Positions 32,991-44,389 of a stretch of DNA of 64,000 bases are shown piece after piece. The DNA comes from Liopterus haemorrhoidalis. Lineage: Eukaryota; Arthropoda; Insecta; Coleoptera; Dytiscidae. The notes beneath the pieces were generated by a model, which worked only from the letters and a program-made list of their open reading frames with translations, was not told the origin of the DNA and searched no databases. How positions within the stretch are numbered: position 1 is the first letter of the stretch; each line of letters opens with the position of its first letter. Both the position numbers and the translations under genes were made by a program. The stretch is from assembly GCA_963971575.1 (NCBI GenBank), contig OZ020611.1, positions 225,796,260 to 225,860,259 of the forward strand. Direction: 5' to 3'.

Positions 32991-33407
32991 TTACTTGCCC
33001 GACCTTAATATATAAGGGGCAAGTATTGTAATCGCGAAAATGTTCGATGTCCAGATTTTGACTGATGACTACGTTTCATGGTCCAAGGAATCCAAAAACC
33101 ATATTTTCGAAGTTCCGTCCGTATGTGTGTGGGTGTGTCTGTCTATGGGTGTGTCTGTGTATGTGTATACACGATAACTCAAGAACGGTTCAACTTAGAG
33201 AATTTTGTTATGGTACCAAAAAATTCTCCTATCAATTGGGAAGAACTCGATCGTTTTTATGAAGATCCGAAACATAATGCATAGAACATAATTTGATGTA
33301 TTATTGAAGATTTGCCCATCTTTTTTTTTATTTAATTTTTTTTATTTTTTATTTATTTTTTTTTTTATGGGAGGGCAAGCCTAACGGAGGTCTCCCTTCG
33401 CCACTGA
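32991..33407 (+). repeat. Dispersed repeat P, copy 1
   Basis: Starts ttacttgcccgaccttaata with a hairpin (acttgccc/gggcaagt), passes through aaaatgttcgatgtccagat, a GT-rich microsatellite, acgataactcaagaacggtt, and ends ggaggtctcccttcgccactg. An inverted copy is at 62030-62581. The open frames within it come from the GT repeat and are not genes. Confidence 0.8.
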
Positions 33408-33840
33408 TTTATTAATAATTTATTCAGTAACTGTTTCTATAATAGTTAATTTATTTTTTCCTCAGTTTTGACTCAAGTTCTTCTGGAAAATTGGGAGGGG
33501 GCTTAGGAAACATTTTTTTCTTCTTGGAGTGAATGTAGGATTGAGACTGGGCCTTATTTGAAATTCTTGTCGGTCCTTTTTTTTGAAATAATGAAATTTC
33601 AAAACGATAAGATGGAAGTGGGCCGCGAATGGCTTTTTGACCCGCTGCCATCTATACTATATGTCGATATCTCCGGAAAATTCGTAGCTTCCGGATATCA
33701 TGATTTCTATTCACGATCCCAGGGTCCCCGGATTGATGGGGGCCTCAAAATGCCGAGGTCGTCGTTTACACGGAAAAAGGAGCTCAGTTTTTAGTGCAAT
33801 TTTACTATAATTTTACTACTTTTATGAAAAACCTTGCAAA
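33408..33840. other. Region upstream of hAT fragment, unassigned
   Basis: Contains open frames on both strands (33451-33651 minus; 33558-33794 plus) with no recognised motif. It may include the 5' part of the hAT element whose 3' end is at 35411, but I could not identify the left TIR. Confidence 0.3.
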
Positions 33841-34006
33841 TTAATCGGCAGACTTGAGTATCTCAGCCTTACGTACTCTAATAAAAACAGATAAATTAGA
33901 AAAAAAATTCTCGAATGTGGAAGTTGCTACAAGGATATTCCTTTGCTTATTGGTCACCAATTGTAGTGGAGAACGCTCATTTTCACGGCTAACAAGAATA
34001 AAAAAT

Positions 34007-34974
34007 TTATGTGAAGTGTGAATTTTCACACATTTCAGGGTTTCGCAGGTATTTATTAACTGTGTGATGATTATTTGGGATGCCAAAACAAATTTTATGT
34101 CAAAATATATTTTTATAAATTTTAATTCGAATGCCTAATACCATTATTTAAGTTTCTAAATATGTGCAGTATTTTTTATATAGCAAGGTTCATTAAGATT
34201 TTGAAAATTGTGCCATTGGTTGCTTAAATCATAAGCCTCGCCCTCTGTAGATTCACCTTCAAATATAGAATTAAATAATAATTTCAACACTTCCCACTAG
34301 TTATTAAATTTACGGTTTTAAAAATTAGATGCAACATTTACCAAATATAACTAGAATTTTGACAAAATAATTTAAACAAAATAAAAATGCAAAAAAAAAA
34401 CTGAAAAAATAAAAATTGACGGGATTCGAACACAGTTTCTTACAGTAGTTTCACCTCACTAAGCGAGAACGTTACCACTGTGTCATACAGGATCACTTGT
34501 TTACTATGTTAAATAGCGGATTAAATATATTACATATTTTACTTAAAAACACAAAAAATGCGTTATTTTCCGAAAACATAATCTGATCAAAAATTCCTGT
34601 TGTACTATTCCGGTTCACACCAATGTACATTACTTAGATTTTTTTCAGATTTTTAGTTTAAACCATCTGGGCTAAAGGGTGTGGGACAAAATTTTTTGTT
34701 GCACAATTTTGGTAAAAATCTCCTCAAAATAATTAATTTTGCAAATATAAAATTTTGATCGTTAATCCACGTACCAAGGGCTTTCATTTGATATCCTACA
34801 CAGAATTGTAAAAAAATATATTTTTTTTTCGATGAGCATATATTTGTTTATATTTTTAGTGGGGTATGTTTTTTAGATGTTTTAGTATTTTTCCTATGTG
34901 CGGGTCAAAGAGTTGTATAAGCATGCCAAATTTCAACTCTCTAGGTTTAGCCGTTTGGCTACAATTTTTACTGA

Positions 34975-35024
<50 letters not shown>

Positions 35025-35071
35025 GACAAAATGACGGTATAAGGGTTTTTTGGTCATACCTACAAAACCTT
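34007..35071 (-). mobile_element. CTGT-family element copy A, complete, inserted in hAT ORF
   Basis: In its own (minus) orientation it begins aaggttttgtaggtatgacc, then aacccttataccgtc, a (CTGT)n tract of about 45 bp, the ggctaaacctagagagttga block, several 250-bp modules, a tRNA-like module, and ends with aaatacctgcgaaaccctga followed by the hairpin gtgtgaaaattcacac and ttcacataa. The first motif and the one before the hairpin are inverted repeats (about 16 bp), like the subterminal repeats of Helentrons. Removing it restores the hAT frame exactly, with aaaaat present on both sides. No protein is encoded. Confidence 0.8.
34417..34491 (-). repeat. tRNA-like module of copy A
   Basis: Minus strand: cacagtggtaacgttctcgc (A-box-like, followed by an anticodon-arm-like ctcgcttagtgag) and ctgtgttcgaatcccgtca (B box gttcgaatcc). 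Arms pair only partly, so probably not a working tRNA but a possible Pol III promoter. Confidence 0.55.
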
Positions 35072-35411
35072 AAAAATGAATTACGAAAGACTATGTTACA
35101 AGAACGATTACTAATTTGTCAATCATGTGCATAGAAAGTGATATCCTTCAAAAATTAGACTTTGAGGACATAATAGAAGATTTTGCACAACAAAAATCCC
35201 GGAAGAAACCATCATCATTAACGTAAGTCCAATTCTCAAAAGAGTAATCACTACACTTATATTTGATTTGTATAAAGCTAACCATAATAACCAATAAAGT
35301 CACTAAATAAAAGTACATACTGATGTTTTCATTCACATTTTTTTTTTACTTTCTAAAAGAGCCCCAAACTCTGTGTGTCCAAGGGCCCCTGCATGGCCTA
35401 AGACGGCCCTG

Positions 35412-36100
35412 TACACATGAATTTAGTGTCTTATTTTATTAGGCAGGATCATTTTAGTTAGGTACTTCTGTGGAAAATTTAACCCAAAATTAATACATCT
35501 GCCGATATTGATTAACTTGACGAGTATCGTGCAAAAAATTGTGTCATAAAATGACCCGAATTATTAAAAATTGTGACTCCGTTGAGACATCCACAAATTT
35601 ATCCCCAAAAACCTAACGAGAAATTTTTTTTAAAGCATAAAAAGAAGTTTTTAAAAAGGTATAAATTAAAACGTTCTCACCCTAAGGGCTTGGCAACATG
35701 ATTCTCTGACAGGCCAGACCGAGCCAGGGCAGTACAGACAAGAGTTAATTGAACAAAATGATATCATGTAGTGGTGTGGTACACTGTAATAAGCGGTAGT
35801 ACCGCTGATGGCCGTGGCACGACCGCACCGCGGCGCTAGTGTACATATTTCAAGGTCTCATGTTCCTTGTATTTCTCATCATCAAATTTCAACTTTACTT
35901 TAATTCAAGGATTAGTTGGATACGCGACAGAGTAATTTTATATGGTGTGATATTTTAAGTAAGCTTACTTGTATTAAAACCACAAATGTCGTATTAATAT
36001 CGAAAGTGATATTTATCAGGGATTTTTAATATAATTTTTAACGAAATCAAGCGTTTTTAACAGCAATTAAACTTAATAAGAACTTCTGGCTCATAGGAAG
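35412..36100. other. Non-coding stretch with a short GC-rich part
   Basis: Around 35690-35830 composition becomes GC-rich (aggccagaccgagccagggc, cgcaccgcggcgc) without repeat symmetry or coding frame. Not identified. Confidence 0.4.
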
Positions 36101-36107
36101 AAGATAT

Positions 36108-37530
36108 ATAATTAAAGCCTGTGCACATGCCCTAGTGAAACCATTGCATTATTTATTCAATATGGCGATCCGCACGTCAGTTTTTCCCAGAGCATGGAAA
36201 CACGCCAGAGTGACCCCTATTTTTAAAGCAGGTAGTAAAAAATTTGTAGAGAATTACCGCCCCATAACTATAATATCTGCATTTGCCAAAGTGTACGAAA
36301 GAACGCTTCGTGAGAAGCTATATCATCATTTTCGCAGCAAAATATCTCCTAATCAACATGGGTTCATCAGAAGGAAGTCAACTGAAACAAATCTTAGACT
36401 TTTTCACACTACGTAGCCACATCATAGAATCAAAATCTCAAGTTGATTGTGTTTATACCGATTTCGCTAAAGCCTTTGACTAAGTAAGTCACAAAATCCT
36501 GCTTGACAAAATTAGTGCCTTTGGCTGCAGGCCAGAAGTAATCAGTTTTTCCAGTCTTATCTAACACATAGAAGAACTAAAGTTAGAGTCAATGATACGG
36601 AATCGAATTCCTTTTTCCCTACATCTGGTGTACCCCGGGGAACAATTCTAGGCCCCTTTCTGTTCCTCCTACTCATTAACGATTTACCTGTGGATGTAGG
36701 AACCAGTAAGTCACTTCTTTATGCAGACGATCTTAAGCTGTTTATTGTAATCAACAAGTCGGAGGACTGCCTGCTGTTGCAAACTGAATTAAATAGTGTA
36801 GTGAACTGGAGCGACAAAAATAAACTTAAATTGAGCATCTACAACTGCAAAGTAATATCCTTTACACGTAATATAAACAAAATAACCCACGATTACCATA
36901 TTGACAATGTAGTGCTGCTTAGAGATAGTAAAGTTAAAGACTTAGGTGTACTATTTAAACACGATTTTAATTTTAGTGACCACATAGACAATATAGTGAA
37001 TAGTGCTCTAAAAACTACTAAGAAACAGTGGTAGTTTTAAGATATCTACAAATTGGTTACTGTACTGTGCACTAGTTCGACCTAAATTAGAGTACGCGAA
37101 TATAATCTGGAGCCCAAAAACAATGTCCCACAAAAATCAAATAGAAAAAGTACAAGAGAGATTTGTAAGAAACCTATTCCTGAAATTAACCGGAACATAT
37201 CATTTTCGTATCTCTTATGCAAACTAGTTAAAAAACGTAGCTCTCAATAATAGCAATAAATTTCAAACATTAGAATGGAGACGCGACATCCACACTTTGA
37301 ATTTCGCGTTTAAATTATTTAATAATAAACTAGATGCCCCAGAACTTCTTCAAAATTTAAATATTCGCGTCCTTGACATAAGATTGAGAATTAAAAATGA
37401 CCACTTTTTTAAAGTTTCAGCATCTATGTCACCACTGAACAAAATGCTCAGTCTAGTAAACAAGCAAATCTCTGATAGAGATATCTTTTACGACAGTTAT
37501 ATAAAGATTGTTAATATAAAAATAAATTAG
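36108..37530 (+). pseudogene. Non-LTR retrotransposon ORF2 (Jockey/CR1-like), 5'-truncated
   Basis: ACAHALVKPLHYLFNMAIRT, FPRAWKHARVTPIFKAGSKK, NYRPITIISAFAKVYERTLR, HGFIRRKSTETNL, VYTDFAKAFD, then GTILGPFLFLLLINDLP, SLLYADDLKLF (catalytic YADD), NWSDKNKLKLS, VKDLGVLFKHDFNFSDHID, and a C-terminal segment ending DIFYDSYIKI. All RT blocks appear in order. Frameshifts near 36390 and 36600 and stops at 36481 and 37033 break it. The endonuclease domain is absent. The C-terminal MSPLNKMLSLVN and similar phrases are usual in insect Jockey-type elements. Confidence 0.88.
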
Positions 37531-37844
37531 ACTAGTTATATATATATATATTTTTTTTTCTCTTCTAGCATGTTTTTTATATCGAAATTATATTTTATAA
37601 ATAAATATGAAATTTAAAGGCTCAACAAATAATATTCAGTCCATTATAATAAAATTACAAAAATCGAAGCCACAAACTGAGCTTACGCTCATGTGGTGTA
37701 CCCATCGCTGATGGGACCTGTATTTTATTGCTTTATTGCTTATTGCTTGCTTTATATTGTATCTTATTGCTTTGTTCATTATTAGTATTTCTATATTATT
37801 GTTTTTATAATTGTATTGTATTTTTATCCCCCCAGTACTATGTA
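37531..37844. other. Retrotransposon 3' region and junction
   Basis: Contains a TA-rich/poly-T run (37540-37560) probably from the tail of the preceding element, then cttattgcttgctttatt-type short repeats up to the next element. Confidence 0.4.
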
Positions 37845-39157
37845 ACTTCCAATCTCTATTCTACCTACCCTGTCTAAAGTTCTAGAAAAAGCTCTATTTT
37901 TACAAATAGCTGCTTACTTTGAAGATATAAATCTGTTTAATCCTTCACAATTTGGCTTTAGATCAAACAAATCGACAGTATAATTTTACATTTTCTGAAC
38001 GAAGTTTCTGTTGCTTTAGAAAATGGTGAATTCTGTATGGCATCATTTTATGATTTAACTAAAGCTTTTGATTGCGTATGTCCCACTGGAAACACTGGAA
38101 AAACTCTCATTATATGGTTTCACACTTGAAAGTTGCTCCCTTTTAGAATCATATCTTTTAAATAGAATTCAATATGTTAAATTTAATAATAAATTATCTG
38201 AAAGTTTGTCTCTTTTGTATGGAGTTCCACAGGGATCAATTCTAGGACCTCTTTTGTTTATTATATACATCAATGACCTGCCTTCATCAATTTCCACAAA
38301 TTGCAAATCTATTTTATATGCAGATGACTCTAATTTTGTTTTGAGGTCGTCAGACTATGATCAGCTATTAAATGATACTGGTCACTGTTTCGAGGAAGCT
38401 AAGCTCTGATTTATATCTAATAAACTCTCTATGAACGACGACAAAACTCAAAATATGCTCATCAGCTGTAGAAAGCACATTTATGAAAATGAAGCATGCG
38501 TAAAATTTCTTGGTATTTACGTAGATCCGAAACTAACTTGGGAGCAACACATTAATCATTTATGTAGTACTTTGTGTAATTCAATTTACTTGCTAAGGCA
38601 ACTGGCTAATTCGGTTTCAAATCCTATTCTCCTGATGGCATATTTTGGGTTGTTTCAGTCACACATGTCTTATGGGATATTAGCCTGGGGACATGCGTCA
38701 TTGTCATATAGAGTTTTTAGGCTACAGCGCCGAGTATTGAGAATAATTGCACGCACTTCCTATAGGGCTGATTGCCGTTAACATTTCGTTAATTTTAATA
38801 TTATGACCTTGCCTTCTTTGTACATTTTTCAAAGTCTACTATATGTACACAAAAAAAATTCAGATCTATCTACATATGAAGAAAATCATAGTTACAGTAC
38901 AAGAAATAAAGGTAACATCTACCCAACTTTTTATGTCTTGATACATCTAAAAATAGTGAAAATTATTGTGGCATTAAATTTTACAATACATTACCCAGCA
39001 AGCTCAAACTTTAAAAAAGTAATAAAAGATATTTTAACAAAAAACCCGATGTATTCGATAAGTGAGTACCTAGAATATTTTAAACAGTAATATTTTTTCC
39101 AATTGACTATATCTCTGCATATTTGGTTATTATATTTTATATTTATGTTTATATCTA

Positions 39158-40393
39158 CCAGGTCTACAAGTATGAAATGCGGATTTTTTTCAAACTTGCC
39201 GCGCAAACAGAGTGTATAGTTCAAAGTTTCAACACTTATGGCGTTTTGTTAAGTTATCATTAAGTGTCAAATGCGTATAGGTTATAATTTGAAAAGTGAT
39301 CATATAGTTTTGTGCCAAATAAAGAGCATTCGCGGACAGTACTATTGTTTTGTTTTCATTTGAAAAAAACTGCTGCTAATCATACCTACTGCTTCGAGAA
39401 GCTTATGGTGAATATGCTCCATCGCAAGATACGTGTGAACGATGGTTTCGGCGTTTCAAAAGTGGTGACTTTGATCTTACAGACAAAGAACATGGAAAAC
39501 CTCCAAAAAAATATGAAGATACAAAATTGGAAACATTGCTATAGGAAGACGATAGTGAATCACAAAAACAACTAGCAGAGCAGTTAGGCGTTAGTCAACA
39601 AGCTGTTTCCAATCGCCTACGAGAGATGGGTAAGATCCAGAAAGTCGGCAGATGGGTTCCACATGCATTGAATGAGAGGCAGATGGAAAAACGCAAAAAC
39701 ACTTGTGAAATTTTGCTTGCATGATACAAAAGAAAGTCTTTTTTGCATCGTATCATTACTGGCGATGAAAAATGGATATATTTTGAAAATCCCAAACGCA
39801 AAAAATCATGGGTGAACCCAGGCTCACCATCCACATCAACTGCAAGACCGAATCGCTTTGTCAAAAAGATAATGCTCTGTACTTGGTGGGACCAAAAGGG
39901 TGTGGTCTATTATGAATTGTTAAAACCTGGTGAAACAGTTAATACCCAACGCTACCAACAACAACTGATCGAATTGAATCATTCGCTGCTCATAAAACGA
40001 CCAGAATACGAAAGAAGACAGCACAAGGTAATCTTTCTTCAGGAAAACTCTCCACCACATAAGGCAAAAGCAGTTTGCAACACATTGGAGGCACTCAAGT
40101 GGGAAGTGCTACCCCATGCCGCTTACTCACCAGACTTGGCCCCTTCAGATTACCACTTGTTCGCATCGCACTTGCCGAGCAGCACTTTTGTTCATATGAA
40201 AATGTAAAAGAATAGCTAGATGAATGGTTTGCGGGGAGTTCTACTTGCGAGGTATTCACAAATTGCCTAAAAGATGGGAAAAATGTATAAATTCTAATGG
40301 AGCATACTTTGAATAAATAAACTTTTACTGTTCTTTTGAGTTTAATGTGTTTTATTTTTAAAAATAATCCGCATTTCATACTTGTAGACCTGG
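39158..40393 (+). mobile_element. Mos1-like mariner, copy 1 (dead)
   Basis: TIRs ccaggtctacaagtatgaaa at both ends (right one inverted) with TA at 39156-39157 and 40394-40395. It lies in the 3' UTR of the CR1-like element. About 95% identical to copy 2 at 50391-51679. Confidence 0.95.
39320..40312 (+). pseudogene. mauritiana-type mariner transposase, multiply mutated
   Basis: Compared with copy 2 it has lost the start codon through a 24-bp deletion after agttttgt, lost one base near 39376, gained stops at about 39541 (CAG to TAG), 39722 (CGA to TGA) and 40214 (TGG to TAG), and carries two short deletions near 40166 and 40236. The second catalytic block reads FLQENSPPHKAKA instead of LHDNAASHKAKA, so the catalytic Asp is Glu. 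WVPHALNERQMEKRKNTC and YSPDLAPSDYHLFAS remain. Clearly inactive. Confidence 0.92.
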
Positions 40394-40495
40394 TATGTCC
40401 TCATTGTGTAAATTTTATATATTTGTAATTTTGACTGACTAAAAACAGTCTTTGATATTGTAATTTAGTCAATAAATATATTATTATTATTATAA

Positions 40496-41455
40496 CTGGA
40501 CTTGTGCACTACTGTACAAATCTGTATATTTACTGGTTAAATAAATAAGTAATGGGTACCATTCATGGAGATTTCACATACTATTTTAATGAAATAAATG
40601 GGCTATATTAAACAGCAAGAACTAGTCTTCCCGTCCGCTAATAATTTTAACTAACCATACTACAGTTTTCACATTAATTTTACAGAATTCAAGTAAATAA
40701 TTCTTAACATGCCTCACAATATGTAATTAGAATCTGCAATATTAATCTTCAAATAAATTTCTAATTCAAAAAAATTAATTACGTCAATTTTTCTTGTCTT
40801 AGTAAATTACTGTTAATTTTAAAATAAACAGGAATTCTAATAAGTCAAAAAGAAATAATTACAGATGTTCTAGAAAGCCTAGAGGCAACACTCCACATTC
40901 GATAATACTTTTAAGCACACATACATTTCATATAATAATTATATGGTACGTAATCTGCTTCTTGTAAAGTAATATGCATTTCTAATGATAACTGAAGGCC
41001 TTACTTTGAGTGTCAGCCTTTTGAATCTAAATCATTTAATGCGCAAAGCTGTAACATGCTGTATAATTGCATCAAACCTTGTTATTATTTTAATTACAAT
41101 GAAACAGAACAAGCGACTCTTTTTTTAGATTCATCACGAATTTTTTTACATCGCTTTTATAGTTTTTTTTTGTTGGTATTTTTGAAGCAGTAATTATTTT
41201 TAATGTAACTCTTTAGAGTAATTTTTAGTGGTTTAGAACTATTGACTCTTATAGTGGAACTATTATTAGAAAAGCTGCAGCTATGAGAAAATTTTATAGG
41301 GTTATGATTTGGACACGATTTAATAAGTGCTGGAATTTTATGATTAAGTTTAAGTTAATACTATATTTTCTAATGAATATGACGATAAAATAAATAACTT
41401 TCTTTTTAGACAGTCACAAGCTCCCACATCTTGTCCGTTAATTGTAAGGGATTAA
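40496..41455. other. AT-rich non-coding sequence
   Basis: About 1 kb with no gene, repeat pair or RNA signal that I can identify. Confidence 0.5.
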
Positions 41456-41460
41456 TGGTC

Positions 41461-41500
41461 AGTGGCGCACCTGGGGGGGGGCTCCCTAAGAAGGAGGGAA
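41461..41500. mobile_element. Possible hAT terminus remnant
   Basis: cagtggcgcacctggggggg is the form of many hAT ends (CAGTGGCGxACC followed by a G run). The other end is not visible; copy B of the CTGT family starts 70 bp later. Confidence 0.4.
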
Positions 41501-41570
41501 ATACCAAATCATTTTTTATTTTTTTATCACCATTGTCAAAATATGTATTTAAAAGATGAGGATCATTTTT

Positions 41571-41622
41571 AGGGTTATGTAGGTATGACCAAAAAACCCT
41601 TATACCGTCATTTTGTCGTCTA

Positions 41623-41665
<43 letters not shown>

Positions 41666-42456
41666 TACTGTTCGGTAAAAATTGTAGCCAAACGGCTAAA
41701 CCTAGAGAGTTGAAATTTGGCATGCTTATACAACTCTTTGACCCGCACATAGGAAAAATACTAAAAAATCTAAAAAACATACCCCCCTAAAAATATAAAC
41801 AAATATGTGCTCATCGAAAACAATTTTTTTTTTTTAATTCTGAGTAGGGTATCAAATGAAAGCCCTTAGTAGGTGGATTAACGATCAAATTTTTATTTTT
41901 GCAAAATCAATTACTTTGATGCGATTTTTTCCAAAATTGTGCAAAAAAAATTTTGTCCTACACCCTGTAGCCCAGATGGTTTAAACTAAAGTAATGTATA
42001 TTGGTGTGAACCGAAATAGTACAACAGGATTTTTTATCAGATTATGTTTTCGGAAAATAAAGCATTTTTTGTGGTTTTTGGTTCACAAAGTACAAAAGTT
42101 ATACCAATGTAAGACACTGACATGCAAGGCGTGCGATAGCGTAATGGGTTAGAGCACTGGTGTCGTAAGCTAAAATGCGCTGGAACGAAGAGTTTCGAGT
42201 TCGAGTACGGAGTGAATTTTATTTTTTCTGTTTTTTTTTTTTTTCCATTTTTATTATGTTGATATTATTTTGTCAAAATTCTAGTTATATTTTGACAAAT
42301 GTTAGATACAGACGATAAATTATTTTAAAAATATCGTTCATTTTCCGTGATTACTACAAAGTAAAATTTGTCCTACACACTCAACATACCGCCTTCACTT
42401 ATTATATACCGGCGAAACCCTGAAATGTGTTATATAAATATTCACACTTCACATCA
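41571..42456 (+). mobile_element. CTGT-family element copy B, complete
   Basis: Begins agggttatgtaggtatgacc after catttt, has a (CTGT)n tract at about 41622-41664, the ctaaacctagagagttgaaa block, the modules around gtgtgaaccgaaatagtaca, a tRNA-like module starting 560 bp from the 5' end, and ends accggcgaaaccctgaaatg, a damaged hairpin, and cacttcacatca followed by T10. 886 bp, non-coding. Confidence 0.8.
42131..42213 (+). repeat. tRNA-like module of copy B
   Basis: gcgatagcgtaatgggttag then agcactgg (A-box region) and tttcgagttcgagtacgg (B-box region gagttcgagt). Sequence is unrelated to the modules of copies A and D/E outside the promoter-like boxes. Confidence 0.55.
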
Positions 42457-43415
42457 ATTTTTTTTTTAGATTATCACTTTTTTAGAAATGAGAATAATTT
42501 AAATTATTTTGTCTTCTGGCAGTTGGTAAATATATTACATTCCCAAACAACTACAGAAACATTGATTCTAAATCAGGCCATTTTTAGGATTTTGTAGGTA
42601 TGACCACCAAAAACCTCCTGTCTGTTTGTTTGTACGGTAGAAATTGTAGCCAAATAGCTCAACTTAGAAAGTTGAAATTTGGCATGCTTGTACAACTCTT
42701 TGACCCGCATATAGGAAAAATACTTGTAGAGTTTAACAAAGAGTAATACAAAAGAATAAAAAAAAACACGTCCCGAGATAAATATAAACAAATTTGAGTG
42801 TAGTTTCAAATGAAACCCCTTTATCCGTGGATAAACAAGCAAATTTTTCAAAGTAATTTTTTTAATGGGATTTTCCCCAAAAATATGTCAAAAAGACATT
42901 TGTTTTCCACCCTATTTCCCAGAAGGGTTGACATAAAACTCTGCAAAAAAATATCAATAATGTTCATTGATGGGAACCAAATTAGTTTAACAGAAATTTA
43001 GATTTTTATTGTCGTTAGTAAAACTATTTTTTTAAAAATTTGTTGTGTGGTATCAAAAGAAATCTCTTAAGACGTAGATGCACGTACGGAAAATAGTTAT
43101 TTAGAATTTTGCATTTTAACTTGTTAAAATAATGTACTAAAAAATTTGTTGTCTCACACCCTTTAAGCAAAGGGCTTCAACAAAAAATTTAAAAAAATTC
43201 TAAGTAATGTACTTTGGTACTGAACCGAAAACGTACGAGCGGAATTTTTGATCATATGTCGTATTTGGAAAATTTGCAGTTTTTTTGATTTTGACAAAAT
43301 TAATTATTTTTTTATTTCCTGGATAAATTATGGCTAATATTGTTACGGTCTTTTTGTATTTATGGCCAAAGTAGTGTATATTTTCTTTTGAAATTAAAAA
43401 TATATTTAAAGAAAT

Positions 43416-43491
43416 GCCGACCGGCGTAGCGTAGTGGTAACACATGTGCTCTGCGTTGCGAAGGTCTTGGGTTCGTATCCCGTTCAGGCAT
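43416..43491 (+). repeat. tRNA-like module of copy C
   Basis: tgccgaccggcgtagcgtag then tggtaacac (A box tagcgtagtgg) and cttgggttcgtatcccg (B box ggttcgtatcc), ending ttcaggca, whose ggca pairs with the initial tgcc. This is the most tRNA-like of the modules but the acceptor stem is incomplete. Confidence 0.6.
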
Positions 43492-43987
43492 GGAAATTTT
43501 TACAAATAAAAATTGTCCTGACTAATTGCTACAGCAGCAAAGGCCATTAAATTAAATTAAATTAAAAAAAAAAAAAAATTAAAGAATTTTAACAGCTGAG
43601 AATCGAGTTTTTTGTGTGTAACTCCGCCTGCTGTTATACGTCTTGATTTTAACATATAAAAGAGGAATAAATCATTTATAGTAGTGAAATATTTATAAAT
43701 CAAATAACACATTATTAATAGTGATAAATATGATTTTGAAATTGAAAAAATTAAGCCAATTATACTCACGTCTTACTTATTTAATGAATACTTAAATTGG
43801 AAGCAAATGCTCAAAAAATCTGTGGGATTTTTTAATTTTACTGTGACGAAATGTTCGCGAATTATTTAAATTTAGTTAAAAAATTAAATGAAGCTCTTAG
43901 TGCTCAAATAACGAATAAAAATGATTATCAAAATACTGTTGATTTTGATGTGATAATAGAAAAAAATATTGTCTTAGACATCCAGTA

Positions 43988-44306
43988 CACTCATACCTCG
44001 CTATACGGCCGCTCTTTATACGGCTTTTCGCTATAACGGCCTTCTTTAATTATGGCACTTTTTCGATATATGGCCCAAAATGTTTCGTTAAACTGCCAAA
44101 AAAATAATAAATGTGAAAAAAATATGGCCAGAAAGAATAAAAACTAATGATCCTTAAGTTGATTCTAGTTCTGAACTTCGACAAACCATATTGAACCTAG
44201 CAAATGATCTTGGTTTTGAGAATTCGGAATTGATTCGTTATACGGCTTTTCGCTTTGTGGCCAACTTTTCCGGAACGTATCTAGGCCGTAAAGCGAGGTA
44301 TGAGTG
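43988..44306. mobile_element. Tigger-derived MITE, 319 bp
   Basis: Ends cactcatacctcgctatacg and (minus strand) cactcatacctcgctttacg match over 20 bp with one difference. TA at 43986-43987 and 44307-44308. Internal tacggcttttcgct repeats. The middle reads SSELRQTILNLANDLGFENS, a scrap of Tigger coding sequence, so this is an internal-deletion derivative. Confidence 0.88.
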
Positions 44307-44389
44307 TATTATGTTGGCTTTTTACACTTATTAAATACCTACAAGACCTTGAAATGTGTGAATACTCAAACTTCAAAACAATTCTTTTT

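Larger units (their letters stand above)
33841..35411 (+). pseudogene. hAT transposase C-terminus and 3' end, split by a CTGT-family insertion
   Basis: FSNVEVATRIFLCLLVTNCS then GERSFSRLTRIKN reads up to 34006 and resumes after the insertion as ELRKTMLQERL, then after one frameshift SIMCIESDILQKLDFEDIIE and DFAQQKSRKKPSSLT, stop near 35221. This is the hAT dimerisation domain (ERSFSxLKxIKNxLRxTMxxERLxxLxxxSIExD). The 3' end follows: ctgcatggcctaagacggccctg up to 35411, whose minus strand begins cagggccgtcttaggccatg, a typical hAT TIR. The 5' half of the element is missing. Confidence 0.85.
37845..40492 (+). pseudogene. CR1-like non-LTR retrotransposon, interrupted by mariner
   Basis: Coding part 37845-39090: ILPTLSKVLEKALFLQI, FGFRSNKST, LLYGVPQGSILGPLLFIIYI, SILYADDSNFVL, LSMNDDKTQNMLIS, VKFLGIYVDPKLTWEQHINH, GLFQSHMSYGILAWGHAS and a C-terminal YSTRNKGNI..P segment ending EYLEYFKQ, stop. 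Frameshifts (about 37980, 38070, 38410) and a stop (38779) inactivate it. The 3' UTR continues to 39157, is cut by mariner copy 1, and resumes at 40396 to end in aataaatatattattattat, the short tandem tail usual for CR1/L2 LINEs. The YADD box is intact. Confidence 0.85.
42586..44381 (+). mobile_element. CTGT-family element copy C (long form), carrying a nested MITE
   Basis: Starts aggattttgtaggtatgacc and ends taaatacctacaagaccttg plus a degraded hairpin and acttcaaaac. The (CTGT)n tract is reduced to ctgtctgtttgtttgt. It includes extra modules with gggaaccaaattagtttaac and ggtactgaaccgaaaacgta, a different tRNA-like module (43416-43491), and a second half shared with 25.9, 49.2 and 58.6 kb. 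A Tigger-type MITE (43988-44306) is nested in it. Length without the MITE is about 1.48 kb. Confidence 0.75.

Noticed and set aside
34978..35023. (CAGA)n tract as a CRISPR-like or simple satellite array
   Set aside because: Four-base repeats without spacers, and always in the same place within a longer dispersed element. It is a microsatellite part of that element.
43416..43491. Functional tRNA gene
   Set aside because: A- and B-box-like motifs are good but the acceptor and anticodon arms do not pair properly, and the module lies inside a repeated element. Called tRNA-like only.
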